NCBI GenBank assembly: GCA_030432565.1
Contig: JAUIGV010000012.1
Location: 62,001 to 126,000 of the forward strand
Reading direction: 5' to 3'
Origin: Verrucomicrobiia bacterium
GTDB lineage: Bacteria > Verrucomicrobiota > Verrucomicrobiia > Verrucomicrobiales > Akkermansiaceae
DNA length: 64,000 bases
This document shows positions 1 to 7,107 of this stretch, piece after piece. The position numbers were made by a program, and so were the translations under genes. Every line of letters begins with the position of its first letter. Position 1 is the stretch's first letter. Below the pieces are notes generated by a model. It was not told the DNA's origin and ran no database searches. It was given only the letters and a program-made list of their open reading frames with translations.

Positions 1-960
1 GGAAATGGTAATACCACTGCGGCGCGATGAGGGACCCAGCGGCTCGTAAGTGAGCTCCTCGCGGGTCGGAAACTCCGGAATATCAATCGTGATCGCGGCA
101 GCACTCGAATCCACAAACCCATTCACATTGGCCACTCTCACCGTGTATTCGCCATTCCGATCCCACTCGGCGGCATTCAGGGTCAGGGTTTGCGAAGTTG
201 CTTCCGCAATCGGAGCTCCATCCAGGAACCACTGGAAGGAAAGGGGTTCCGGTCCGCTCACCCCGACTTCAATCACCAGCTCTTCCCCACCATCCCAGAT
301 GGCTTGAGGTTGCGAGGTGATCTCCGGAGGCGTATTGGGATCGACTTCTCTCGCCTTCAGGATGAAGCCATTAATCGCCGATTGGGAGAGTCCGGCGGTA
401 TTCCTAAGCTGGAAAGTCCCCGTGGCCGTGGTCTCGATTTCAAAGACCATTGCAAACGATTCATTGTCGACCAAGGGATCTTGAAAATTTACTGATGCTG
501 CCGCTGGAGTCCCCATACCCGACGTCACCGTCCAGACCTTGTCAGACCCGTCGCCAGCGCCCGGATCCCAGGCGTAAAGAGTGAGTTCGTAGGTTTGACC
601 GGGAATCAAACCGCCGAAGTCCAAGGTCAGGAATCCTGTCGGCGAAGTCGCGATTAACAAATCCTCATAAAGTCTCTGAAAACTATAGCCAGGCGGGTTG
701 CCATTCGAACTCCCGCGATTCCCCGGTACACCAAAAGTCGTACTTGTCGAAACCTGCACCGTTGTTGTTCCAGAGGTCAGTCCCGCGTCGGTCGTAAAAT
801 CCGCGGTAGAACTCGATCCGGAGAAAGGCGAAGGCCAAAGATCAAAACCAGCCTGATCATCCTGATTGAATTCAATCGCAAGAATTTGGGTCTGTGCGAA
901 AGCGGTGAGACTGAAACATAGCGAGCACAGGAGGACCGCTTTAAACATCTTTTGTGTCAT
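1..960 (-). CDS. Secreted protein with Ig-like domain (C-terminus beyond window)
   Basis: The reading frame enters from the window start and is open to an ATG at 960; a second ATG four codons later (948) is an equally possible start. The first ~23 residues form a signal peptide (core AVLLCSLCFSLTAFA), so the product is exported. Residues ~25-205 form a beta-rich domain of the kind that follows the signal peptide in many Verrucomicrobia surface proteins ('LILAIEFN'-like opening, GLIPGQTYELTLYAWDPG in the middle). Residues ~210-290 look like an immunoglobulin-like domain (start PPEITSQPQ, W in QWFLDG, end GEYTVRVANVNG). No enzymatic motif is visible in the part present. The gene is transcribed leftward and separated from the next gene by a hairpin. 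The function is unknown; adhesion or polysaccharide binding would be inference. Confidence 0.8.
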   Translation of the reverse strand, partial: MTQKMFKAVLLCSLCFSLTAFAQTQILAIEFNQDDQAGFDLWPSPFSGSSSTADFTTDAGLTSGTTTVQVSTSTTFGVPGNRGSSNGNPPGYSFQRLYEDLLIATSPTGFLTLDFGGLIPGQTYELTLYAWDPGAGDGSDKVWTVTSGMGTPAAASVNFQDPLVDNESFAMVFEIETTATGTFQLRNTAGLSQSAINGFILKAREVDPNTPPEITSQPQAIWDGGEELVIEVGVSGPEPLSFQWFLDGAPIAEATSQTLTLNAAEWDRNGEYTVRVANVNGFVDSSAAAITIDIPEFPTREELTYEPLGPSSRRSGITIS

Positions 961-986
961 AAATTTTTGGTTGGCATGGATGCAAC

Positions 987-1018
987 AATACCCCTCTCTA
1001 CCGGGAGAAAGGGGTATT
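987..1018 (-). terminator. Hairpin downstream of the PEP-CTERM gene
   Basis: AATACCCC at 987-994 pairs perfectly with GGGGTATT at 1011-1018, and the stem continues with TCTC/GAGA after a two-base bulge. It lies between the stop of the PEP-CTERM gene and the start of the Ig-domain gene, both leftward. No clean T-run follows, so an intrinsic terminator is likely but not certain. Confidence 0.5.
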
Positions 1019-1064
1019 TCTGGCTAAAGGCCTCAACGAGACCGGGAAGATCTGGGGCGGAAAA

Positions 1065-1862
1065 TTACTTCCGACGCCGCGCAAGGAGGCCAAAAGAGGC
1101 AAGAATCGTGAGCAAGGTCGTTGAAGGCTCGGGGATCAAGGCGGGATCGGGCTGATCCCAGTAGAGAGCCTGCCCTTGCACTCCTTCGAAAGGATTGGCG
1201 TTGATGTTAGTCTCATGGAAAGGGTCGGCCAAACTTGGGGTGGTACTAATGACGGTGCCCCCAAGATTACCCACATTTCCTCCCCGGAATGCCGTGGCAG
1301 AATTATCACCATGCCAGTTGGTCTTAACACCAACTCCGGACACCGAATAACTTTCCAAAGAAATGGTTCCATTCGCCGGCAGGACCCCGATCTCCAAAGT
1401 AGGAGTAACATCAACGGGATCAAAAATCACCCCGACGGTGTATTCGGTCCCGGCACTCAGGGCTCCGAAACTACTCTTGATTCCGATCAAATTATTCCCC
1501 GAAGCAAAATTAAGATCATTGAACGTGCCCACGGCATTCGCTCCCGTTCCGTTCATCTTGCTGAGGAAGTGAAGCTCTCCTCCCAGAAGATAGAGTCCGG
1601 AGCCATTCGCGTCCCCGCCAATCTCCATGATGTTCACGGCTAGCGTATTGGAATCGAGATCACCGGCCGCCGGAGTAAAGGTCACATTAAAGGCGAGGCC
1701 ATTTGCAGCGGTAGGTGCACCTGCCCCAAATCCACCCACCCCGTCGTCGGCATCCGTGAGTGAATCGAATCGCGCCAGAGCTGGATCAAGATTCACAATC
1801 AAAGCCCCTTGAGCCAGTGATACAGTCAAGAAAGGAAAAAATACGAAAGACGCTTTGGTCAT
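1065..1862 (-). CDS. PEP-CTERM sorting domain protein
   Basis: An exported protein of ~265 residues. I chose the ATG at 1862 because it begins a compact signal peptide (MTKASFVFFPFLTVSLAQGA); an in-frame start 13 codons upstream adds an unlikely hydrophilic leader. The C-terminus is a textbook PEP-CTERM signal: IPEPS, a hydrophobic stretch (TTLLTILASFGLLA) and a terminal RRRK. In this family the tail is recognised by an exosortase-type system and the protein goes to the cell surface or extracellular matrix. The middle is acidic and rich in Gly, Asn and Thr, with alternating hydrophobic residues as in a beta-sandwich, and has no recognisable catalytic motif. Cargo function is unknown. Confidence 0.88.
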   Translation of the reverse strand: MTKASFVFFPFLTVSLAQGALIVNLDPALARFDSLTDADDGVGGFGAGAPTAANGLAFNVTFTPAAGDLDSNTLAVNIMEIGGDANGSGLYLLGGELHFLSKMNGTGANAVGTFNDLNFASGNNLIGIKSSFGALSAGTEYTVGVIFDPVDVTPTLEIGVLPANGTISLESYSVSGVGVKTNWHGDNSATAFRGGNVGNLGGTVISTTPSLADPFHETNINANPFEGVQGQALYWDQPDPALIPEPSTTLLTILASFGLLARRRK

Positions 1863-1962
1863 GATGCTCGAGAGGCTAGAGGATTGTTGGATTGAACACA
1901 ATCCCGAATTATTTCACAGGTCCAATGGCCTTCCGGCAAAATGAGGGAGAGGGCCTCAACCC

Positions 1963-2001
1963 GCAAAAAAAACACCGGGGCCACGAATGGTCCCCGGTGT
2001 T
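1963..2001 (-). terminator. Rho-independent terminator of the DUF1080 gene
   Basis: On the minus strand, AACACCGGGG and CCCCGGTGTT (1992-2001 and 1971-1980) form a perfect 10-bp stem around a 10-base loop, followed by a run of eight T (the A-run at 1963-1970 on the plus strand). It starts 17 bases past the DUF1080 stop codon, so it is a classical intrinsic terminator. Confidence 0.93.
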
Positions 2002-2017
2002 GAAAACAGTTTGCCGC

Positions 2018-2800
2018 CTACTTGATTTCCTTGATCCAGATGTTGCGGAAGCGAACATCCTGGCCGTGTTCCTGCAGCTTGAGAGGCTCGTCGCTCGGCC
2101 CGTTCTTCACACCACCGTTGGCATGTTTCACGGGAACATTGTCATGAACCTTGATCCCGTTCCACCAGAGGGTGAGGCGGGCCGGCTCTTTCATCTTGTC
2201 GCCTTCCCACTCTCCGGCCTTGAAGATGAAGTGAAAGGAATGCCACTCACCATTGGGCCGCCAGGCATTCCCCTTGGGAACGTGCTCCATGCAAACCGCG
2301 CCAATCCCATGAGGCCCGATTTTCCAACCATATGGATCCGCAATATTCTTCCCTTTTGGTGATTCAATCTGAAGCTCGTGGCGATTCTGCATATAGACAC
2401 CGCTGTTGGCATAACCCTCGGCTTTATCATCACCACGGGCCCCCATCATAACAAACTCCACGTGCCCCTCGAAATCGTGATACTTTTTCTTGGTGACCAG
2501 ATCATGGGTTCCCCATTTTTTTCCGCCATCGGTCATGAGCACCTTGCTGTCATCGGTCGGGCTTTTCACCACTTTCCAGGTGATTCCCATGTCCTTCTTG
2601 GGCCACATCTCCCAGTTCTTTTTCACCGACTCCATCGTACCGTCAAAGGGAACATCGGCGCCTTCCGGAGCCTTCACCCCAAGGTCCTTGGACTTGTCGT
2701 AACCCGACTGCTCCTCGGGCTTCTTGGCATTTGCGACCGCCCCAATCAGGGAGAAAGCCGCACAGAATAAAATGAGTTGTTTTGTCTTCGTCAGTTTCAT
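2018..2800 (-). CDS. Secreted DUF1080 (3-keto-disaccharide hydrolase-like) protein
   Basis: The product is ~260 residues with a signal peptide (MKLTKTKQLILFCAAFSLIGAVANA); I use the ATG at 2800 because the upstream in-frame ATG adds a charged leader. The body matches the DUF1080 family, a concanavalin-like jelly roll recently linked to 3-keto-glucoside hydrolysis and abundant in Verrucomicrobia and Planctomycetes. Visible hallmarks are the early W-rich region after the signal peptide, the mid-domain NSGVYMQNRHELQI, GEWHSFHFIFKAG, the strand LTLWWNGIKVHDN, and the terminal PLKLQEHGQDVRFRNIWIKEI. It is a single-gene unit closed by a strong terminator. Sugar substrate cannot be read from the sequence. 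Confidence 0.9.
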   Translation of the reverse strand: MKLTKTKQLILFCAAFSLIGAVANAKKPEEQSGYDKSKDLGVKAPEGADVPFDGTMESVKKNWEMWPKKDMGITWKVVKSPTDDSKVLMTDGGKKWGTHDLVTKKKYHDFEGHVEFVMMGARGDDKAEGYANSGVYMQNRHELQIESPKGKNIADPYGWKIGPHGIGAVCMEHVPKGNAWRPNGEWHSFHFIFKAGEWEGDKMKEPARLTLWWNGIKVHDNVPVKHANGGVKNGPSDEPLKLQEHGQDVRFRNIWIKEIK

Positions 2801-2912
2801 GATGGGAGATTCTACGCACTCCCGACGCCACACCTATCGAAAAGGACCCCGTCTTCAGCCCGATTCTTAAATAGAACTCGTGATTACTCTGCAAAGCTTA
2901 ATGGTTGCTTGA

Positions 2913-3179
2913 ATGAAGACTGTCGTATGCCGCTGGATTGCCTCGTTGATGATGCTCACCTTGATCTTGAATTCCATTTCATGCCAATCCATCGATGACG
3001 TGAACCTCGATGTCAGAGACGAGGTCGAAACCCACGAAACTCCAAAGGAAGAGCAGAACACCGTCGCCCAACGAAGTCGCGATGGTTACGCCCTTTTTCT
3101 GAACCTGATCAGGCTCCCGATCTTCGCTCTGGTCGGACTCGGAACATTGATCGGAGGAGGCAACGCGGCTAATAACTAG
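2913..3179 (+). CDS. Small putative lipoprotein, 88 residues
   Basis: The N-terminus has positive charge, a hydrophobic core (WIASLMMLTLILNSISC) and a Cys at position ~24 in a lipobox-like context (ISC), so a lipid-anchored protein is plausible. A charged middle (DEVETHETPKEEQN) is followed by a hydrophobic C-terminal stretch (LIRLPIFALVGLGTLIGGG) that could be a membrane helix. I recognise no family. It is divergent from the DUF1080 gene and convergent with the DUF1592 operon. No clear ribosome binding site is visible, so confidence that it is a gene is moderate. Confidence 0.5.
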   Translation: MKTVVCRWIASLMMLTLILNSISCQSIDDVNLDVRDEVETHETPKEEQNTVAQRSRDGYALFLNLIRLPIFALVGLGTLIGGGNAANN

Positions 3180-3180
3180 C

Positions 3181-3195
3181 TTGGGAAGAACCCAA
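3181..3195 (+). terminator. Short hairpin between convergent genes
   Basis: TTGGG-AAGAA-CCCAA forms a 5-bp stem just after the stop of the small lipoprotein gene, followed by AAATCTTTCT. It is weak, but it sits between two convergent transcription units. Confidence 0.3.
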
Positions 3196-3222
3196 AAATC
3201 TTTCTACATTGTCACGACCGCC

Positions 3223-5703
3223 CTAATTGACAGGAACCTCCCCATCCTTCCGATACATAAAGGAATCCGAGGTAAGAAGAGACAGGACCACCATCTTGAA
3301 ACTACCACCGCTCTTCACGTAGGCGTTCTCGGCATCGATCAAGGTTTGCGAATCAGAGAGCATTTCATTCCGCCCCATAAAGTAGCGGAAGGCATGACGG
3401 ATGATCGATTGCTGAACCCGGCGCGACTTGGCCAGCCGGCCGATCAAGTCAAAGGCATCCCGTACTTCGCCATCCAGCGAAGGATCACCAGTCCCTTTGA
3501 GGGATCCTGTCGCATCCACCGGCAAGCTCTTGTATTCGTGCTCCGCAAATTTCCCGCGCCCTTTGGACACGATGTTGTCCGGATGCTCGAGCTCCTCCAA
3601 TTTCCGGTAGCGCCCAAAGTCATCGAAGATCTCAAAAGTAAGCCCAAGCGGATTCATGTGAACGTGACACTTCCAGCACTCCTGCTTTGAAGTCACTCCA
3701 TCGAGTCGGTCCCGCAAGGTCCGATGATGATCCTCGGGAATCTGCGCATCAACCGTGATCGGCACGTCGGGGACATAGCCCGCGAGCAACTTCTCGCGGA
3801 TCCACTTCCCGCGCCGCACCGGATCAGTCTCGGTGTTCTGGGAATGGGCCACCAACCATGCGGGGTGGGTCAAGATTCCTTTGCGGTTCGGAACCTGAAA
3901 GGGCTGGGTTGTCGGAAAGTCCCAATACTCCTCCTGCTCGCCATAGTTTCCATTGGCACCCGTGGGACCACTTCCCGGGACTTTGGGCAGACTGTAAACT
4001 TCCGCATAACTAAACTTCTGCCCGCCATGATAGAACCACGGCGAAGTCGCCGGAGTGATCCCCCGACCGAAGCTATTCGCAAAGTACTCCATCCACCTTT
4101 TGAGGTTTCGTGCGTTCCGCTTGTCATCAATCCCGGTGATCTTGATCGCCTTGAACTCATCGGAATACTTCTCGAAATTCTCTTCCACGAAAACTTTGGG
4201 ATCCTTCGCCCAATCACTGTCTTTCAAGGCAAGCCACACCTCTTTCCACTCCGCAACAATCCTGGCCCCCTCTTCATTCCCGTGACGGTGGAGGACAAAA
4301 AACTCATCCGTGGTGAGCAGTTTTTCAAAAACGTCCTGATCCTCTCTCAAGATAACATCGACCACCCTGTCAGCCTCGTTGGTGATCCAACCCGCTGTCC
4401 CGGAGTAACCACGGGAGGTGTTCATGAAAGCCCCACCACTTCTCGCGGTGTCCTTGAAGACCTTCATGCTGTTTGCATAGCCAAAGAACTCCCGAAAGAA
4501 GCGGTTGAGTTTCGGATGCGTCACCTGATGTGACCGCATGTGGATTCCGTTCAACCCCGGATCTCCCTCGGCCAGAAAGGACTTCTCATCTTTCAAAAGT
4601 CGCAGGACTTCACGCCGATAATCCTCCTTGGTATTTAATCGACCTTCCTTGGCCGCCTTCACCAAAGTGGCATCAGGATTGCGATCATCGATGGCATAGG
4701 CGATGGCGTAACTCGCCTCACGCGGCGACAACTTCCGCCGCCCGTGCTCGTCCACCTCACCCGCCCCAAACTCATGGCGATACATGAACTCTGACTTCAA
4801 AATCACACTGACTAACATCTGCCGCAGTCCTTCGGCATTTCCCGCAATCGCGATACTGTCCTTCAGTAGCGCGAGATGTTTCTCCAACTCCAGGGAGGTC
4901 GCCTCGCGCTGCAGCACACATTGATACTGGGCCTGAATCGCGGCCTCCATCTCCGCTTCGGTGGGAGCTGATTCCTTCAGAACGATCAGTTCCAAGGCCT
5001 CCGGCGTGAATTTGGGAGACCACCGATCCTTGGGGTTCTCAAACTCCTTCGACTGAATCTCCCCGCTCCTGACCCTGGCCGGGCGCAGTTGCTTCCTGGA
5101 AATCCAATCCGCATTGGTCAGCATCGTAAGCAAATGACCTCCATCCAGAGTGGTGGTGTCATAGTAACGAACTCCCGAATGATCCGGCAAAATCACCGGC
5201 ACGGTCACTCCATAAAAACTCCGCTGCCGGTCCCGGCCTTCCAAATTAAAAATCCCATTGACCCGCTCGATGAAAATTTGCGGACTCACCAACCACCGGC
5301 GAGAGGGAGTAAAAGGCTTTTCCGTGATCTCACCACTGAAGAGTTTCTCGTGGTCGACGTAATTCGCGTATCCGGGATAGCGGAGTTTGTCCTGCAAGGT
5401 GGAGGCATTGTGCCTTCCAAGTTCATCTTTCAGCCAAGCCAGCAACTCCACACGCTCGGCCTCGCCAGGTTGCTTCTTCTTTTTCTTCGGGGGCATCTGC
5501 CCGAAATAAACCTGCTCCTGAACTTTGTTGAGCAACTCGAGGCGCCCCTCAAGCGGCAGCTTGTCCAGGTCATCAAGCCGAATGTTGCCCTTCGATTCCC
5601 ACTCATCGTGACAAGAAAAGCAATAGTTCTCCAGGATCGCGGTTGGCTTGGCCTGCACCGAAGCAACGATTCCGGCAACCGCGAGAAGACGAAATGGCAT
5701 CAT
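3223..5703 (-). CDS. DUF1592/DUF1588/DUF1585 protein with cytochrome-like CxxCH motifs (copy A)
   Basis: An 826-residue exported protein: signal peptide at residues ~1-18, then a CFSCH motif at residues 28-32, the heme-binding CxxCH of the 'planctomycete cytochrome c' type domain. The body carries the DUF1592 and DUF1588 regions usual for this family (e.g. LSPREASYAIAYAIDDRNPD, the later GILTHPAWLVAHSQNT segment). A second CxxCH (CWKCHVHMNP) is near residue 674, and the C-terminus (RHAFRYFMGRNEMLSDSQTL) is DUF1585-like. These proteins are almost always encoded with DUF1552 partners and are thought to act outside the cytoplasm; no reaction is established. It is the last gene of a three-gene operon, 9 bp after the DUF1552 stop. 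It is clearly a paralog of the first gene of the same operon. Confidence 0.93.
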   Translation of the reverse strand: MMPFRLLAVAGIVASVQAKPTAILENYCFSCHDEWESKGNIRLDDLDKLPLEGRLELLNKVQEQVYFGQMPPKKKKKQPGEAERVELLAWLKDELGRHNASTLQDKLRYPGYANYVDHEKLFSGEITEKPFTPSRRWLVSPQIFIERVNGIFNLEGRDRQRSFYGVTVPVILPDHSGVRYYDTTTLDGGHLLTMLTNADWISRKQLRPARVRSGEIQSKEFENPKDRWSPKFTPEALELIVLKESAPTEAEMEAAIQAQYQCVLQREATSLELEKHLALLKDSIAIAGNAEGLRQMLVSVILKSEFMYRHEFGAGEVDEHGRRKLSPREASYAIAYAIDDRNPDATLVKAAKEGRLNTKEDYRREVLRLLKDEKSFLAEGDPGLNGIHMRSHQVTHPKLNRFFREFFGYANSMKVFKDTARSGGAFMNTSRGYSGTAGWITNEADRVVDVILREDQDVFEKLLTTDEFFVLHRHGNEEGARIVAEWKEVWLALKDSDWAKDPKVFVEENFEKYSDEFKAIKITGIDDKRNARNLKRWMEYFANSFGRGITPATSPWFYHGGQKFSYAEVYSLPKVPGSGPTGANGNYGEQEEYWDFPTTQPFQVPNRKGILTHPAWLVAHSQNTETDPVRRGKWIREKLLAGYVPDVPITVDAQIPEDHHRTLRDRLDGVTSKQECWKCHVHMNPLGLTFEIFDDFGRYRKLEELEHPDNIVSKGRGKFAEHEYKSLPVDATGSLKGTGDPSLDGEVRDAFDLIGRLAKSRRVQQSIIRHAFRYFMGRNEMLSDSQTLIDAENAYVKSGGSFKMVVLSLLTSDSFMYRKDGEVPVN

Positions 5704-5712
5704 GGTAAAAGC

Positions 5713-7107
5713 CTATCCAAGGAATTGCTTGATCGCACCTTTCTGGTCCATGTGCGCCAGACCGGTGTCGATGGCACCGTAATGTTCAACTGGATTTCCA
5801 TAGGCGTTCAGGATGGAGGTATACCAATTGCCGAGAGTCTTGTGGCCTTCCTTGCCATAGTGAGGAAGGCGAATGTATTTCCCGGCGATATCGAGCTTGG
5901 CATTCTTGCCGGACATGACAATAAACGGCCACTCGGTTCCCTTGCTGTGGTGCGTCTCACCATTGTCAGGAAAGTAAAGAAGCATGGTGTTGTCGAACAT
6001 CGTGCCACCGTCCTCGGGCACTGATTTGAGCCGACTAACCAGACGGTCGATCAAGCTCATGTGGTGGCGGCGAACCTTCTCACGCACTTGGAGTGCTTCA
6101 AATTGGCCCACCGGTTTTCCGTGGCCCACATCGTGAAGATTTACGTTCTCTTTCTCGATGTCGGTGACTCCGGTGTAAATCGTACCCAGCTCATCGGCAG
6201 TCAACGTGACCACATTGGTCATCCCGGAAATCAAGGTCGAGAGAGCAATCTCAGCGTGTCCGATCTGGCGGTCCACGGTGTTGAGATCGTCTGCGAAATA
6301 CTTGTCATCCAGGCGCGGCGCGTGCTTGCGAATGACATCCGACATCGCGTCCATCTTGCGATTGCGCTCGCGAATATTTTCAATCGAGTCCGAGTAATTC
6401 TTCACCTTTGCTTTCTCGATGCCTCGGAGTTCTTCGGCCATCGCCCCTTCGCTGGTGGCTGCAAACTCAAGCAAGCGGCGTTCGAGTTGATACTGGATCT
6501 TCGATTCCTTATCACTCAGAACCGACTTGAAGAGTTCTTCAATGGCAACTTTCGGAGATCCGAAAGCGTAGTTGGGCTGTTGCGGTCCACGGGCCGAAAA
6601 CCCTTTCTCAATCCCATTAATATTTCCACGCGAGTTTCCACCGCCACTTGGGAAGCAGGCCAATTCGATGTGCTCGAGCGAGGACGGGAAAAGCTTGGCG
6701 AGTTCGAAATCAACGGTGGCCCATTTGATCGAACTGAGTCTTTCGTTTGCCTTATAAACTCCGAGGGAAGATTGCCAGGTGTGGTGCCCGGTCGTGCACA
6801 TCTTACCCGAGAGTCCCTGAAGAATTGTCATGTTCTCCTTGTGCTCACTGAGCGCACCCATCCATTCCGGAAGCTCGTGATTCTTGAGCGAAACCTCGAA
6901 CGCTTCCTTGCGCTTCTCCTTCTCAAGTTCCGCGCCTTTCAAAGTGGAAGGCACGAGGGTATCGGGAAGAAGGCCATTCCCCTTATGAATAAAAATGAAG
7001 CGCTTGGGAGCCTTCCCTTTGGGGTTGGCCGCAAAGAGACCGGGAGTAAGCGCCATGGAGCCGGCGCCCAGCATGGATTGTTTCAGGAAATTTCTTCGGC
7101 TTTTCAT
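5713..7107 (-). CDS. DUF1552 protein with twin-arginine-type leader
   Basis: A 464-residue protein whose N-terminus (MKSRRNFLKQSMLGAGSMAL) has the SRRNFLK twin-arginine motif, so folded export through Tat is expected. The rest matches DUF1552: FIHKGNGLLPDTLVP near the start, FDNTMLLYFPDNGETHHSKG and WPFIVMSG towards the end. The family resembles alkaline-phosphatase-fold DUF1501/sulfatase-like proteins by general organisation, but its activity is not known. The start overlaps the stop of the upstream DUF1592 gene by 4 bp (ATGA), and the downstream DUF1592 gene starts 9 bp after its stop, so the three are translationally linked and probably act together. Confidence 0.93.
   Translation of the reverse strand: MKSRRNFLKQSMLGAGSMALTPGLFAANPKGKAPKRFIFIHKGNGLLPDTLVPSTLKGAELEKEKRKEAFEVSLKNHELPEWMGALSEHKENMTILQGLSGKMCTTGHHTWQSSLGVYKANERLSSIKWATVDFELAKLFPSSLEHIELACFPSGGGNSRGNINGIEKGFSARGPQQPNYAFGSPKVAIEELFKSVLSDKESKIQYQLERRLLEFAATSEGAMAEELRGIEKAKVKNYSDSIENIRERNRKMDAMSDVIRKHAPRLDDKYFADDLNTVDRQIGHAEIALSTLISGMTNVVTLTADELGTIYTGVTDIEKENVNLHDVGHGKPVGQFEALQVREKVRRHHMSLIDRLVSRLKSVPEDGGTMFDNTMLLYFPDNGETHHSKGTEWPFIVMSGKNAKLDIAGKYIRLPHYGKEGHKTLGNWYTSILNAYGNPVEHYGAIDTGLAHMDQKGAIKQFLG

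Noticed and set aside
5089-6024. Long open frame antisense to the DUF1592 and DUF1552 genes
   Set aside because: It is wholly antisense to well-supported genes, shows no protein family pattern, and such frames are expected from codon bias in GC-rich DNA.
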